DNA of 64,000 nucleotides from Acidobacteriota bacterium (GCA_013289955.1 JABCYZ010000002.1:62001-126000), one strand, 5' to 3'; numbered from the stretch's first letter, positions 17,615-26,513 are shown. Program-made: numbers and translations. The notes: a model not told the origin generated them from the sequence alone.

Positions 17615-17994
17615 GGCAGCGAGGCAAGTCTACTACAGCGCACAAACGGCTATAAATCCGGACGGCACCCTCTTCGCTCTGACCCGTCTGACCGCCTCCA
17701 CACAGCGACAGACAGAAAACTCCTTAAATCAATACTTGCGGCCTGCCCCCACAAGCCTATTTCTCTGAACTTCCTCGAGCCGTAAGTCCTTTATCAACAG
17801 CGCTTACACAAAAGAGGCGGGGGGAAGCTGGTCCACTGGAATAAGCCGTCGGACCCTGAGCTTCCCCCGACCTCAACGCCCGGCCCGCAGTGCGTCTTTT
17901 CACCGGGCAGCCCCGTATACCCTGTAGAATGAGCGCGACATTTACAACTCTGACCCCGGCACCACTGAGGTCGATTCTTCTCTTCTCCGCCCAG
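17615..17994. other. Divergent control region between paralogue 2 and the sigma-factor operon
   Basis: 380 bases counted to the ATG at 17995 (shorter if the sigma gene starts at 17929). It must hold promoters for both directions. Apart from the long hairpin at 17820-17868, I see no convincing -35/-10 pair, operator or small gene. Confidence 0.5.
17820..17868 (+). promoter_or_regulatory. Long hairpin in the leader of the ECF sigma gene
   Basis: A 10-bp outer stem (GGGGGAAGCT 17820-17829 with AGCTTCCCCC 17859-17868) is stacked, across a 3-base bulge (17856-17858), on a 5-bp inner stem (GGTCC 17830-17834 with GGACC 17851-17855) around a 16-base loop. It lies 60 to 126 bases before the possible sigma starts. 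There is no T-run after it on the plus strand. A leader RNA structure or a paired protein site are both possible. Confidence 0.5.
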
Positions 17995-18558
17995 ATGGCC
18001 GACGACAACAAAGCCCTCGCCCAGGGGCTCAAGCGCCGCGACCCCGATCTCCTCGATCAGCTGATCGAGCAGTATCAATACCGGCTGTTCCGCTATCTGC
18101 TCTACCTGACGTCGAGCCGCGAGCGCGCCGAAGACTTCTTCCAGGAAACCTGGATCCGCGTCCTCGAACGCGGTCACCAGTACGACGGCAAATACAAATT
18201 TGAGGCCTGGCTCTTCCGCATCGCCCGCAACCTGGTCATCGACTGGCAGCGCCAGAAAAAAATGCAAAGTCTCGACGCGCTCACCGACCCCGAAGATGGC
18301 GCGCCGATGGAGTTCGCCGCCGAAAATCAACCGTCGCCCTTGCACCTGATCCTGACCGCGGAAGAAAAAACCGGCGTCCACGCCTCGCTGGATCGCATTC
18401 CGACGGTCTACCGCGAAGTACTCGTGCTCCGTTTTCACGAAGAGCTTGGCCTCGAAGAAATCGCCGGCGTCCTCGCGGCGCCCCTCTCCACCGTGAAGTC
18501 GCGCCTTTATCGCGGACTCGAAGCGCTTCGCGGAGCGCTCGAAGGAAGTGCAGCATGA
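17995..18558 (+). CDS. ECF-type RNA polymerase sigma factor
   Basis: 187 residues from the ATG at 17995; an in-frame ATG at 17929 would add 22 residues and neither has a clear ribosome site. Region 2 reads LIEQYQYRLFRYLLYLTSSRERAEDFFQETWIRV with the FEAWLFRIARNLVIDWQRQ core-binding/-10 part; region 4 reads REVLVLRFHEELGLEEIAGVL...LSTVKSRLYRGLEALR, a helix-turn-helix for the -35 element. It is followed by its probable anti-sigma factor, with ATGA overlap. The regulon is unknown; autoregulation is likely by analogy with ECF systems. Confidence 0.92.
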   Translation: MADDNKALAQGLKRRDPDLLDQLIEQYQYRLFRYLLYLTSSRERAEDFFQETWIRVLERGHQYDGKYKFEAWLFRIARNLVIDWQRQKKMQSLDALTDPEDGAPMEFAAENQPSPLHLILTAEEKTGVHASLDRIPTVYREVLVLRFHEELGLEEIAGVLAAPLSTVKSRLYRGLEALRGALEGSAA

Positions 18559-19034
18559 ACGAAAATCTCCACGCCCGCGCCGAAAAGTTAATCGCCCGAG
18601 AGCGCATCGAAGGAATTTCTAAACCCGAGGGCGAATGGCTCGCCGCCCATCTTCACGAGTGCCCAGCTTGCGCGCAAGTCGCACAGCAAACAAGGAATGC
18701 TCTTAGCGTATTGCGTGGCCTGCCGATTCCTCTCCCTCGCGGACTCGCCGCGCGCACCCAGTTCCGCGTCCGGCTCCGCGCGCAAGAACTGCGTGAGCGC
18801 GAACCCAAGCGCCGCCTTCTCTGGATCATGTGCGCCATGTCCTGGGCGCTGGGCATTGCCACTGCGCCCTACGTCTGGCGCGCCTTTGAGTGGGCAGGCG
18901 AACGCATCGGCCTCCCCAGACTGCTCTGGGAAGTGGGATTCGGCCTCTGGTGGACGATCCCCGCGCTGGTCGCCGCAGCGATCGTGTTGCTTGAAAATCT
19001 CAGGCTAGCGAATGAAAACGATCAAGCAAGGTGA
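18555..19034 (+). CDS. Membrane anti-sigma factor with zinc-finger (ZAS-like) motif
   Basis: 159 residues, overlapping the sigma gene by ATGA. The N-terminal cytoplasmic part carries H-x3-C-x2-C (His32, Cys36, Cys39), the anti-sigma zinc motif. Two hydrophobic segments follow, around LLWIMCAMSWALGIATAPYVW and WWTIPALVAAAIVLL. Such proteins hold the ECF sigma at the membrane and release it on a signal. The C-terminal end is short, so a large periplasmic sensor is absent; the signal may be sensed through the zinc site or the membrane. Confidence 0.85.
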   Translation: MNENLHARAEKLIARERIEGISKPEGEWLAAHLHECPACAQVAQQTRNALSVLRGLPIPLPRGLAARTQFRVRLRAQELREREPKRRLLWIMCAMSWALGIATAPYVWRAFEWAGERIGLPRLLWEVGFGLWWTIPALVAAAIVLLENLRLANENDQAR

Positions 19035-19071
19035 GTAAGAACGCCTGCTCAAGTTTGAGAGGGGAAAGCAA

Positions 19072-19707
19072 ATGTCGGACTATCAGCAGAAAGTAAGCGG
19101 TTCGTTCAACGAGAGGCTGCAGCTCATCCGGCTGCGAAGAAAAAAGGAAGATCTCCGATTCTGGCAAGAATTTAGGATCATTCCAAATGGTGTGATCTGG
19201 ACCGTCGTCGTGTTGTTCCTGATCGCCCAGGCTATCGCCTTTTCCGTGAATCGATGGAACGCGGTTCATTATGGCGATCTCTTTCCGTATGAATTGCGGG
19301 ACACTCCTGCCCTGGCCTACCTGGCATTGGCCGGCATCGTCACCGCCGTCTCGCTTGTCATGGCGACGCTCATATTCTGGATTGCCTACGTGAACCGCGA
19401 CGCGAAACGCCGCGGAATGAATTCCGCGCTGTGGACGCTGCTTGTCATCATCCTGCTCCCGGCTTCGACCTTCATCGGCTTCCTGATCTATTTCCTGATG
19501 CGCGAGCCGCTCCCCTATCCTTGCCCGCAGTGCGGAAAGGCCGTCGGTGCACGCTTCAACTTCTGCCCCAACTGCAAATGCAACCTGCATCCCAGCTGTC
19601 CCAACTGCAAACGCGAAGTTGTGGAGACCGACAAGTTTTGCCCCTACTGCGCGCAGGAATTGAATGTCGCAAAAGAATCGGTGCCTGCTTCGCAGATGTC
19701 CATCTAG
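19072..19707 (+). CDS. Membrane protein with C-terminal double zinc ribbon
   Basis: 211 residues, with GAGAGGGGAAAG just upstream of the ATG. Three hydrophobic segments (about 42-60, 82-107 and 120-142) are followed by two zinc-ribbon units with four CxxC knuckles: PCPQCGK / FCPNCKC and CPNCKRE / FCPYCAQ. Topology suggests the ribbons face the cytoplasm. It starts 37 bases after the anti-sigma gene and is probably the third gene of that operon, so it may take part in the same response. No family function is known to me. Confidence 0.8.
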   Translation: MSDYQQKVSGSFNERLQLIRLRRKKEDLRFWQEFRIIPNGVIWTVVVLFLIAQAIAFSVNRWNAVHYGDLFPYELRDTPALAYLALAGIVTAVSLVMATLIFWIAYVNRDAKRRGMNSALWTLLVIILLPASTFIGFLIYFLMREPLPYPCPQCGKAVGARFNFCPNCKCNLHPSCPNCKREVVETDKFCPYCAQELNVAKESVPASQMSI

Positions 19708-19759
19708 AAGGGCGTGCCTCAATCCGCCGCCCCGGAGCGACATAATCCCCCGGCAGGAT

Positions 19760-20854
19760 TCAGGCGGGAGGCGTGGCTTCGAGCACCTCGCGGACAATTT
19801 CTTTCGCGGCCGCTTCGTCGCCAGCCATAACAAAAAGCCGGAGTGCCCCAGGTTGGAATCCGGCGCGACGAACGCCAATGAGATTTTCACGCAGGCATGC
19901 TTCGAGCAGCTCGGCGAGCGAAGCGTCTTCGCCGCTCCAGATTTCCGCCGCGGCGGCTGCGGGTTTCCATTGCTGTTTCGATCGTTCCAGTGTGGCTGTT
20001 GGTTCTTCCTCGGGCACGGGCGTGAAACTAAGCCCGAACGGCAGACTTTCCCGGATGTCGGCAATCAATTCGGCGGTTTTGGCGGCATCGGACTCAAAAA
20101 CACGGACGGCGTATTTTGGGCGAGGCATTCCGAGTTCAAAAACCAGATGATCGTTGGTCGCCTGAACATGATGACGGATTCCAGCCTCCCGCAAGCGGTT
20201 GACCACTTCGCTTACGGCCAGCGGATCCCCACCGCGCCACACCATCACAATGCGTTCGTTTCGCTGATGATCGTCCAGAGGCCGGCCGCGCAGTTCTTCG
20301 GGGACAAGTTCCACGCCGCAAACTGTGCAGCGCGTGTGGCCGGCCGCATATTCGACATCGCACAGCGGACAATACTTCACGGGACCCGCTAGAATCGACT
20401 GTTGCGTTGTACCTTCCAGGGTACCTTTTTTTCGTTCGATGAATAGGATGGCTCGGCACTTAGGACATGCCACCAACGATAGAGAGCAGTCGGCACCGCA
20501 CACATGGCAGGTCTCGAGATGCCCGAAACCACCGCGGCGGTTTCGGATTGCCTCAGCAGCGACATTCAGCGCTCGCTCCAAATCTGCCGGCAGGACATAT
20601 ATCTTGGACTCGGCCTTCAGAAAAGCGCCAACAAATCCCCGCAGGCCCTCCTCAGCGTTCGCCGGAATACCCGCTTCGCGAAGTGCCGCAGCCACCAAAT
20701 CAAATTCTTGCCGGTCATTTCCGATCCAGAAAAGTTGGGCCGGGCTGCCGCGAACTTCATTTGGTTCGAGGGAGTCGACGAGTGGTGCCGCACAATTTGC
20801 ACACACGTCGTGTCCGGAGCGGTACTCCGCACCGCAAAGCGGGCAGTATTTCAT
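19760..20854 (-). CDS. Multi-zinc-ribbon protein with three DUF2007-like modules (paralogue 3 of 3)
   Basis: 364 residues from the ATG at 20854, one base after the thiolase stop; the frame stays open upstream inside the thiolase gene but the sequence there is a shadow. Order: zinc ribbon (CPLCGAEYRSGHDVCANC), module 1 (LFWIGNDRQEFDLVAAALREAGIP...), a second cysteine unit (CHVCGADC...CPKC), a third ribbon (CPLCDVEYAAGHTRCTVC), module 2 (VMVWRGGDPLAVSEVVNRLREAGI...) and module 3 (AEIWSGEDASLAELLEACLRENLI...) ending AKEIVREVLEATPPA. It looks like a doubled form of paralogue 2. Coupled to the thiolase gene by position; that pairing may be incidental. Confidence 0.78.
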   Translation of the reverse strand: MKYCPLCGAEYRSGHDVCANCAAPLVDSLEPNEVRGSPAQLFWIGNDRQEFDLVAAALREAGIPANAEEGLRGFVGAFLKAESKIYVLPADLERALNVAAEAIRNRRGGFGHLETCHVCGADCSLSLVACPKCRAILFIERKKGTLEGTTQQSILAGPVKYCPLCDVEYAAGHTRCTVCGVELVPEELRGRPLDDHQRNERIVMVWRGGDPLAVSEVVNRLREAGIRHHVQATNDHLVFELGMPRPKYAVRVFESDAAKTAELIADIRESLPFGLSFTPVPEEEPTATLERSKQQWKPAAAAAEIWSGEDASLAELLEACLRENLIGVRRAGFQPGALRLFVMAGDEAAAKEIVREVLEATPPA

Positions 20855-20855
20855 C

Positions 20856-22040
20856 CTAATAGCGTTCCACGGCGAGGGCGACGGCGTTGCCGCCGCCGAG
20901 GCAGAGGGCAGCGATGCCGCGTTTGAGGTTGCGGCGCTGCAATTCGTAGAGAAGAGTGACCAGGATGCGCGCCCCGCTGGCGCCGATCGGATGACCGAGT
21001 GCGACGGCACCGCCGTTCACGTTTACTTTTTCCGGATTAAGACGGAGCTGGCGCGTCACGGCGATCGCCGCGACGGCAAACGCTTCGTTTAGTTCAACGA
21101 GGTCTACGTCCCTGTCGCGGTCCCATCCGGTTTTGGTGAGCAGCTTTTCGACGGCTTCGACAGGCGCCATCATCACCCATTTCGGTTCGACGCCGCTGAC
21201 CGCTTGCGCAACAATCCGGGCGAAGGGCTCCTTGCCAAGACGCGATGCATTTCGTTCGCTGGTGACGATGAGCGCCGCTGCGCCATCGTTCGTGCCGGGC
21301 GCGTTTCCTGCGGTGACGGTGCCATCTTTTTTGAAGGCCGGCTTCAACCTTGCCAGCGCTTCCATCGACGTATCTTCGCGCGGCGATTCGTCGTACTTGA
21401 TGACGATCGGGTCACCCTTTTTCTGCGGCACTTCGATCGGCAGGATTTGCCTCTCGAAAAAGCAGGATTTACGAGCCTGGACGGCTTTCTGATGGCTCTC
21501 GACGGAAAACCGATCCTGTTCTTCGCGCGTGATCCCGTATTTCTCGGCGACCAATTCGCCGGTCATGCCCATATGAAAATCTTCGTACGCATCCCACAAA
21601 CCATCGTGGATCATCGAATCGACAAGCTTGCCGTCGCCAAGCCGGTAACCGGTCCGCGCTTGCGGAAGCAGATACGGGCAGTTGGACATCGACTCCATGC
21701 CGCCGGCTACAACCATTTCGGATTCGCCGAGCTGAACAGCCTGGGCGGCCAAAGCCACTGCCTTTAAGCCGGAGCCGCAAACCTTATTGATGGTCATCGC
21801 CGCAACACGAGGCGCGCAGCCACCCTTCAACGCGGCTTGCCTCGCTGGATTTTGTCCGAGTCCTGCTTGCACCACATTTCCCAGGATGGCTTCGTCAACG
21901 TCATTGGCATCAACAAAGGCGCGCCGGATCGCCTCAGCGACTATTTTGCCGCCGAGTTCGACGGCCGAAAATCCTGCAAGTCCGCCTTGAAATCTTCCGA
22001 TGGGCGTGCGAACAGCGGAGAGAATTACGGGGGTATCCAT
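20856..22040 (-). CDS. Acetyl-CoA C-acetyltransferase (thiolase)
   Basis: 394 residues from the ATG at 22040, with GGAGG 11 bases upstream; the frame is open further but family length fits this start. The nucleophile Cys88 lies in [11 protein letters not shown], the acid/base residues in [10 protein letters not shown] and [10 protein letters not shown] near the C-terminus, and NEAFAV is conserved. The enzyme condenses two acetyl-CoA to acetoacetyl-CoA, or cleaves 3-ketoacyl-CoA in reverse. It could work with the 3-hydroxyacyl-CoA dehydrogenase at 15084-15941 in beta-oxidation or butyrate/PHB-type chemistry. The downstream zinc-ribbon gene starts one base after its stop. Confidence 0.95.
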   Translation of the reverse strand: MDTPVILSAVRTPIGRFQGGLAGFSAVELGGKIVAEAIRRAFVDANDVDEAILGNVVQAGLGQNPARQAALKGGCAPRVAAMTINKVCGSGLKAVALAAQAVQLGESEMVVAGGMESMSNCPYLLPQARTGYRLGDGKLVDSMIHDGLWDAYEDFHMGMTGELVAEKYGITREEQDRFSVESHQKAVQARKSCFFERQILPIEVPQKKGDPIVIKYDESPREDTSMEALARLKPAFKKDGTVTAGNAPGTNDGAAALIVTSERNASRLGKEPFARIVAQAVSGVEPKWVMMAPVEAVEKLLTKTGWDRDRDVDLVELNEAFAVAAIAVTRQLRLNPEKVNVNGGAVALGHPIGASGARILVTLLYELQRRNLKRGIAALCLGGGNAVALAVERY

Positions 22041-22202
22041 GTGCAGGTAAGCCTCCGGAGATGCGACGCACACCATTATACAGCGTTGCGCGCGGGACCG
22101 CTCCGGACGGGGAAGGTGGAAGCTGAGCTGCGGGAACACGGGAGAGGCGGACAGGCCCGCCCCTCCTCGATCACTTCACTCCCGGTTGTTCCTTACTCGG
22201 GG

Positions 22203-22733
22203 TCAGTTGGCGGCGGCTGCAGAATCCGGCATGCCTTCGTCGGCGCTCGGGCCGTACAGTCCTGGCACAGGAACACCAACCAAACGGAAATAAACCGTGA
22301 GCTGCCCCCGGTGATGAACCATGTGATTCATGCACATACCTCGAATGCAGGCGATCTTCGGCATCGTGAAGATTTCCTTCCCGCCTGCCAGTAGTTTCCA
22401 GCCCTTCATAAGGTCTGCATCGCTTGCACCTGCGAGGGCCGCCCGCGCTTCGGCGCTCTCTTTGTCAAACGCCGCAAGGAGCTCCTTCCGGCTTGTGATC
22501 TTCGGCGGCTCGTAGCCCGGCCCATCCACCGGCGCGTAATCCAGTTCGTCGGTCTTGATGGTCATGGTGATCCATCCCGGCACCGTCCCGACGTGCGAAG
22601 CGAGCCAGCCCAGGGTGCCGGATTTCTCGTGTGGCTTCCAGCCCCACTTGTCGTCGGGTACGCGCTCAAGCACTTTACGTGTGCTTTGCATCTCTTGATC
22701 AAATTCCGGCAGCATCGATTGTCCAATAGTCAT
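22203..22733 (-). CDS. DinB-family putative metal-dependent protein
   Basis: 176 residues from the ATG at 22733 (GGAGG 5 bases upstream). A four-helix DinB-fold pattern is visible: start helix FDQEMQSTRKVLERVPDDKW, GWLASHVGTVPGW with the first His, and NHMVHHRGQL near the C-terminus giving the two further His ligands (H-x3-H). DinB-fold proteins bind a divalent metal and often serve as thiol-dependent transferases; the substrate is unknown. Its tail is Ala-rich. A second DinB-like gene lies 175 bases away in the opposite direction. Confidence 0.85.
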   Translation of the reverse strand: MTIGQSMLPEFDQEMQSTRKVLERVPDDKWGWKPHEKSGTLGWLASHVGTVPGWITMTIKTDELDYAPVDGPGYEPPKITSRKELLAAFDKESAEARAALAGASDADLMKGWKLLAGGKEIFTMPKIACIRGMCMNHMVHHRGQLTVYFRLVGVPVPGLYGPSADEGMPDSAAAAN

Positions 22734-22873
22734 GTCGGCCTCCAAGGAAAAGTCTACACTCGGCGCCGGAAATCATAGGCGAAACAAAAGCGAAATGTCA
22801 AGCTTTATTTTTCGCCGTTCTCCTCCCGGGAGTCCGCTGCGCCTCCCGGCTGGGAGTCCCCGCCGATTGGCTG

Positions 22874-22902
22874 TTGACATCGGCAACGCCCGGGGGAAAA
22901 TA
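22874..22902 (+). promoter_or_regulatory. Possible promoter of the DUF1572 gene
   Basis: TTGACA (22874-22879), a 17-base spacer and AAAATA (22897-22902). The -10 element ends only 5 bases before the ATG at 22908, so transcription would be nearly leaderless; the match may also be chance, and GGGGG just upstream could serve as a ribosome site for a longer transcript. Confidence 0.3.
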
Positions 22903-22907
22903 TTCAC

Positions 22908-23492
22908 ATGCCGCACCAACTCAGCACGTCGTATTTGCAGGATTCTATCGGTCTCTTCCGTTACTACAAAAAGTTGGGCGATCGCGCGATGGCCCAATGT
23001 CCGGACGAGGCGCTCTTCCTCACGCTGGACCCGGAATCCAATTCCATCGCCATCCTCGTGAAACACATGTCCGGCAATATGCGTTCGCGCTGGCTGAATT
23101 TCCTGACGACGGACGGCGAAAAACCAGATCGCAATCGCGACACCGAATTCGAGACTCCCGCCAGCACACGTGCCGAATTGACCGCGCAGTGGGAACGCGG
23201 CTGGAACTACGTTTTCGATGCGCTCGAACCGCTCACGGAAGCCGACCTCCCGAGAACGGTGACCATTCGCACCGAACCGCACTCCGTCATGCAAGCCATC
23301 AACCGGCAGGTCGCGCACTACGCCCATCACGTCGGCCAGATTCTGTTTCTCGCCAAGCATCTCACTTTCACAAAAACGGGGAAGTGGGAATCGCTCAGCG
23401 TGCCTCGCGGCAAGTCGGCCGACATGAACGCCAAGGTGGCGGCAGGCAAATTCTCGCAGCAAGAAACTCTCTTTTCGTCGAAAAAAGCCTGA
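22908..23492 (+). CDS. DUF1572-type DinB-like protein
   Basis: 194 residues. The sequence fits the DUF1572 subgroup of the DinB superfamily: start YLQDSIGLFRYYKKLGDRAMAQ, the NSIAILVKHMSGNMRSRWLNF segment with the first His, and HYAHHVGQILFLAKH with the H-x3-H pair. The C-terminus (about 40 residues, Lys/Ser-rich) is typical of the subgroup, which ends shortly after WESLSVPRG. Function unknown; probably metal-binding. It is immediately upstream (51 bases) of the helicase-nuclease gene on the same strand. Confidence 0.85.
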   Translation: MPHQLSTSYLQDSIGLFRYYKKLGDRAMAQCPDEALFLTLDPESNSIAILVKHMSGNMRSRWLNFLTTDGEKPDRNRDTEFETPASTRAELTAQWERGWNYVFDALEPLTEADLPRTVTIRTEPHSVMQAINRQVAHYAHHVGQILFLAKHLTFTKTGKWESLSVPRGKSADMNAKVAAGKFSQQETLFSSKKA

Positions 23493-23543
23493 GGGTTCTC
23501 CTCGTTCGCTCTTCCCCACGATTTCCGTTAACCTGCTTAAGTC

Positions 23544-26513
23544 ATGGCAACGTTGTTCGATCTTGAGCCGCCCGCGGAGAGCGGGCTCAAACTGAATGAG
23601 GCGCAGAAGCGCGCCATTACGCATGGCGAAGGGCCTCTCCTGGTGATTGCGGGTGCGGGCACGGGCAAGACGCGCGTCATCACCGAACGAATTCGTCACC
23701 TGCTGCAATCCGATGATTCCCTTTCGGGGGAAAATATTCTCGGGCTCACCTTTACGAACAAGGCTGCCGGTGAGATGAAAGCCCGCGTCGTGCGCGCGAC
23801 TGGCGAACGCGGAAAAAATGTGACGCTCGCGACGTTTCACGCGTTCTGCGAAGACCTTTTGAAGAAAGCTGCGCCGGAACGCTTGATGATCGACAAGGTC
23901 GATCACTGGATTTTGCTGCGGAGAAATTTGGAGCGGCTGAAACTCGACAAGTACCGGCGCTTGGCCGATCCCGGGCAATTCCTTAACGACTTTGTGGAAT
24001 TTTTCTCGCGCTGCCAGGATGAACTTGTTTCCTGCGAAGACTATCAGCGCTATGCCGATGGCCTGGCCGAGCAACTCGAAACGGATCGCGCCGCGCTTGA
24101 CGAAGACACCATTAAGGAGCGCGCCGAAGAGGTCGCGCTGCAGCAGGAAGTCGCGCGTGCCTACCGCGCCAGCGAAGATTTGCTGCGTGAAAAGAAACGC
24201 GTGTCGTTCGGCTCGCTCATTACGGGAGCCGTCGGGCTGCTGGAAACCGACGCGGACGTTCGCCGTACGCTGCAAGACAAATATCGCTACATCCTTGTCG
24301 ATGAATTTCAAGACACGAATATCGCGCAACTGCGGCTTCTCGAACTTCTGGCTGGCGATCAAAAGAACATCGTCGCCGTGGGCGACAACGATCAAGCCAT
24401 CTATCGCTTTCGCGGCGCTTCGTTTGGCAGCTTCAAACTTTTCCTTGAGCGCTTCGCCGGCTGGCGCGAAGGGCAGGACTCCACAAAATTCCGCGTCTCG
24501 CTGGTTGAGAATTACCGCTCGACACCCAACATTCTCCGCGTGGCGACACAAGTCATCGCACAAAACACCGTTAGCGCGGACTTCCCCAAGAAAGTGCTGA
24601 GTGCCAACAAGGAGGAAGGCGAAAAAATACGTATCGTTGAACTGGAGACCGAAGAAGGCGAAGCACGCTGGATCGCCGGCGAACTCGAGCGCCTGCACGC
24701 CGCTGGACGCAAATGGCGCGATTTCGCGGTCCTTTACCGCCAGCACACCCACCGGGACGAGCTCGTCGAAGAGCTCGCACGCCGCAAGATTCCGTTTGTG
24801 ATCAGCAAGCTCTCGATTCTCGATCATCCTCTGGTGAAAGACGTGCTCGCCTATTTGCGGCTGATTGCCACGCCGTTCGACGACGTCGCCTGCGCGCGCG
24901 TCCTTGCAGCTCCGGCGTGGTCGCTTGAACCGGGCGAATTGGTGCGTCTCGCGGAGCGCGCGCGCAAAGGGAAAAAAGCTCTTTACGACATGCTGCAAGA
25001 TGCGCAAGGCCAGCTCGCGTTCGACAATTCACACGCCGCGCTCGGCCGTCTTGTGGAATTCACTTCGGAGCAGCGCAAGACCCTGCGCCGCCGCAGCGCG
25101 CGCGAAATCCTCGCGGATCTCCTCGAATGGCTGGAAGTCCCGCAACGCGCGGGCGCGCAAGACCGCAAATACGTCAGGCGCCTCGCCGAATTTGTCAAGG
25201 AATGGGAGCCCAAAAGCGAGACGCGCGGCCTCGCCGAATTTGTCGAATACCTCGGCTACTATTCTCAAGCGGGCGGAACGATCAGTCTCGAAGAGGATTT
25301 TCCGGGCGACGCCGTCCAGCTGATGACCGTTCACGGAGCCAAAGGCCTCGAATTTCCGCAGGTTTTTCTCCTGCGCATCAACAGCAAGAAATTCCCCGCG
25401 ACAGAGCGCTCCCGCGTGTTCGAATTCCCCGCCGCTCTGATGAAAGAAGGCCAACCTGCCGAACAGTTTCACATTCAAGAAGAGCGCCGGCTTTTCTACG
25501 TCGCCCTGACGCGCGCGGAAAATCGCCTCACGCTCACGACGCTCACGGAGAAAAGAGGCAGGATCCCGGTTTTCGTCGAAGATGTTTTGATGGAGCCGGC
25601 CATCAAACGGCGCGACGTCCGCCAACTTATGCCCAAGTTGCCTGAAGCTCCCGCCATCGCACGTAAGGGCAGGCAAAGCACTGCCGATCTGCAGCTCTTC
25701 CCTGCTTCCGTCGAACCTCCAAAAATCTTCTCGCGCATCGCCGATTGGGCTCTCGAATTCCATCCGCCAACGCCGGAGCCTTTGACGTTAAGCCCCTCCG
25801 CCGTGAGCGGCTACCGAAGTTGCCCGCAACAATATCTCTTCAGCCGCGGGTGGTCTCTGAAGGAAGGCCCCAAAGCCGTGCTCAGCTTCGGCAGCGTGAT
25901 GCACACCACGATAAAACGATTTGTCGGCCAACTGCGCAAAGGCGTGAAGCTGCCATTCGAAGAGGTTGCGCGGATTTTCGAAACGGAGTGGAGCTCGGCG
26001 GGATTTGAAGACGACTATCAGGAAAAGGGCTACAAGCAGGATGGCCTAGAGCAGCTGCGAGCCTTCCATGCCTCTATGCTCGAAACGCCGCCACAAGTGC
26101 TCGAACAGGAAAAATCCTTCGAACTGCCGCTCGAGAACAACGTCACCATCATCGGCCGAATGGACCAAGTAAATTCGCTGGGCCGCGCTGACGTGGAAAT
26201 CATCGACTACAAAACCGGCAAACCCAAAAAAGACAGCCTCGCGAAGAAAGATCTGCAGCTCAGCCTCTACGCGCTGGCTGCAATAGAAATCTTCGAATGG
26301 AATCCTGTCCGCCTGGCCTTTCACTATCTCCAGAACAACAAAACCCAGGTCACCACGCGGGACACGAAGCAACTGGACGAAGCTCAAAAGCTCGTTCTCG
26401 AAGCCGCCGCCGACATCCGCGCCGGCGAGTTTGCTCCGGATCCAGGTTTCGTTTGCCGAAGTTGCGCGTACAAACCGATTTGCCCCGCACACGAAGTAGC
26501 GCTGAGCAGCTAA
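23544..26513 (+). CDS. UvrD/PcrA-type helicase fused to Fe-S RecB-type nuclease
   Basis: 989 residues. Superfamily 1A helicase motifs appear in order: GAGTGKT (37-43), LTFTNKAAGEMKARV, ILVDEFQDTN, VGDNDQAIYRFRGA, VENYRST, MTVHGAKGLEFPQVFL and LFYVALTRAENRL. From about residue 740 a PD-(D/E)XK nuclease follows: SGYRSCPQQYL, GSVMHTTIKRF, GRMDQV, VEIIDYKTGKP, LQLSLYA, and the closing CRSCAYKPIC. Together with the Cys in SCPQ, the last cysteines fit a [4Fe-4S] cluster as in AddB-type nucleases. A single-chain helicase-nuclease suggests double-strand-break end resection (AddAB/AdnAB-like) rather than nucleotide excision repair. recA lies 9 kb away. Confidence 0.92.
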   Translation: MATLFDLEPPAESGLKLNEAQKRAITHGEGPLLVIAGAGTGKTRVITERIRHLLQSDDSLSGENILGLTFTNKAAGEMKARVVRATGERGKNVTLATFHAFCEDLLKKAAPERLMIDKVDHWILLRRNLERLKLDKYRRLADPGQFLNDFVEFFSRCQDELVSCEDYQRYADGLAEQLETDRAALDEDTIKERAEEVALQQEVARAYRASEDLLREKKRVSFGSLITGAVGLLETDADVRRTLQDKYRYILVDEFQDTNIAQLRLLELLAGDQKNIVAVGDNDQAIYRFRGASFGSFKLFLERFAGWREGQDSTKFRVSLVENYRSTPNILRVATQVIAQNTVSADFPKKVLSANKEEGEKIRIVELETEEGEARWIAGELERLHAAGRKWRDFAVLYRQHTHRDELVEELARRKIPFVISKLSILDHPLVKDVLAYLRLIATPFDDVACARVLAAPAWSLEPGELVRLAERARKGKKALYDMLQDAQGQLAFDNSHAALGRLVEFTSEQRKTLRRRSAREILADLLEWLEVPQRAGAQDRKYVRRLAEFVKEWEPKSETRGLAEFVEYLGYYSQAGGTISLEEDFPGDAVQLMTVHGAKGLEFPQVFLLRINSKKFPATERSRVFEFPAALMKEGQPAEQFHIQEERRLFYVALTRAENRLTLTTLTEKRGRIPVFVEDVLMEPAIKRRDVRQLMPKLPEAPAIARKGRQSTADLQLFPASVEPPKIFSRIADWALEFHPPTPEPLTLSPSAVSGYRSCPQQYLFSRGWSLKEGPKAVLSFGSVMHTTIKRFVGQLRKGVKLPFEEVARIFETEWSSAGFEDDYQEKGYKQDGLEQLRAFHASMLETPPQVLEQEKSFELPLENNVTIIGRMDQVNSLGRADVEIIDYKTGKPKKDSLAKKDLQLSLYALAAIEIFEWNPVRLAFHYLQNNKTQVTTRDTKQLDEAQKLVLEAAADIRAGEFAPDPGFVCRSCAYKPICPAHEVALSS

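Noticed and set aside
22773..25007. 744-codon open frame on the minus strand opposite the helicase gene
   Set aside because: It mirrors the codon pattern of the helicase on the plus strand, has no recognisable family content, and the opposite gene shows every expected motif. High-GC codon bias leaves such frames open.
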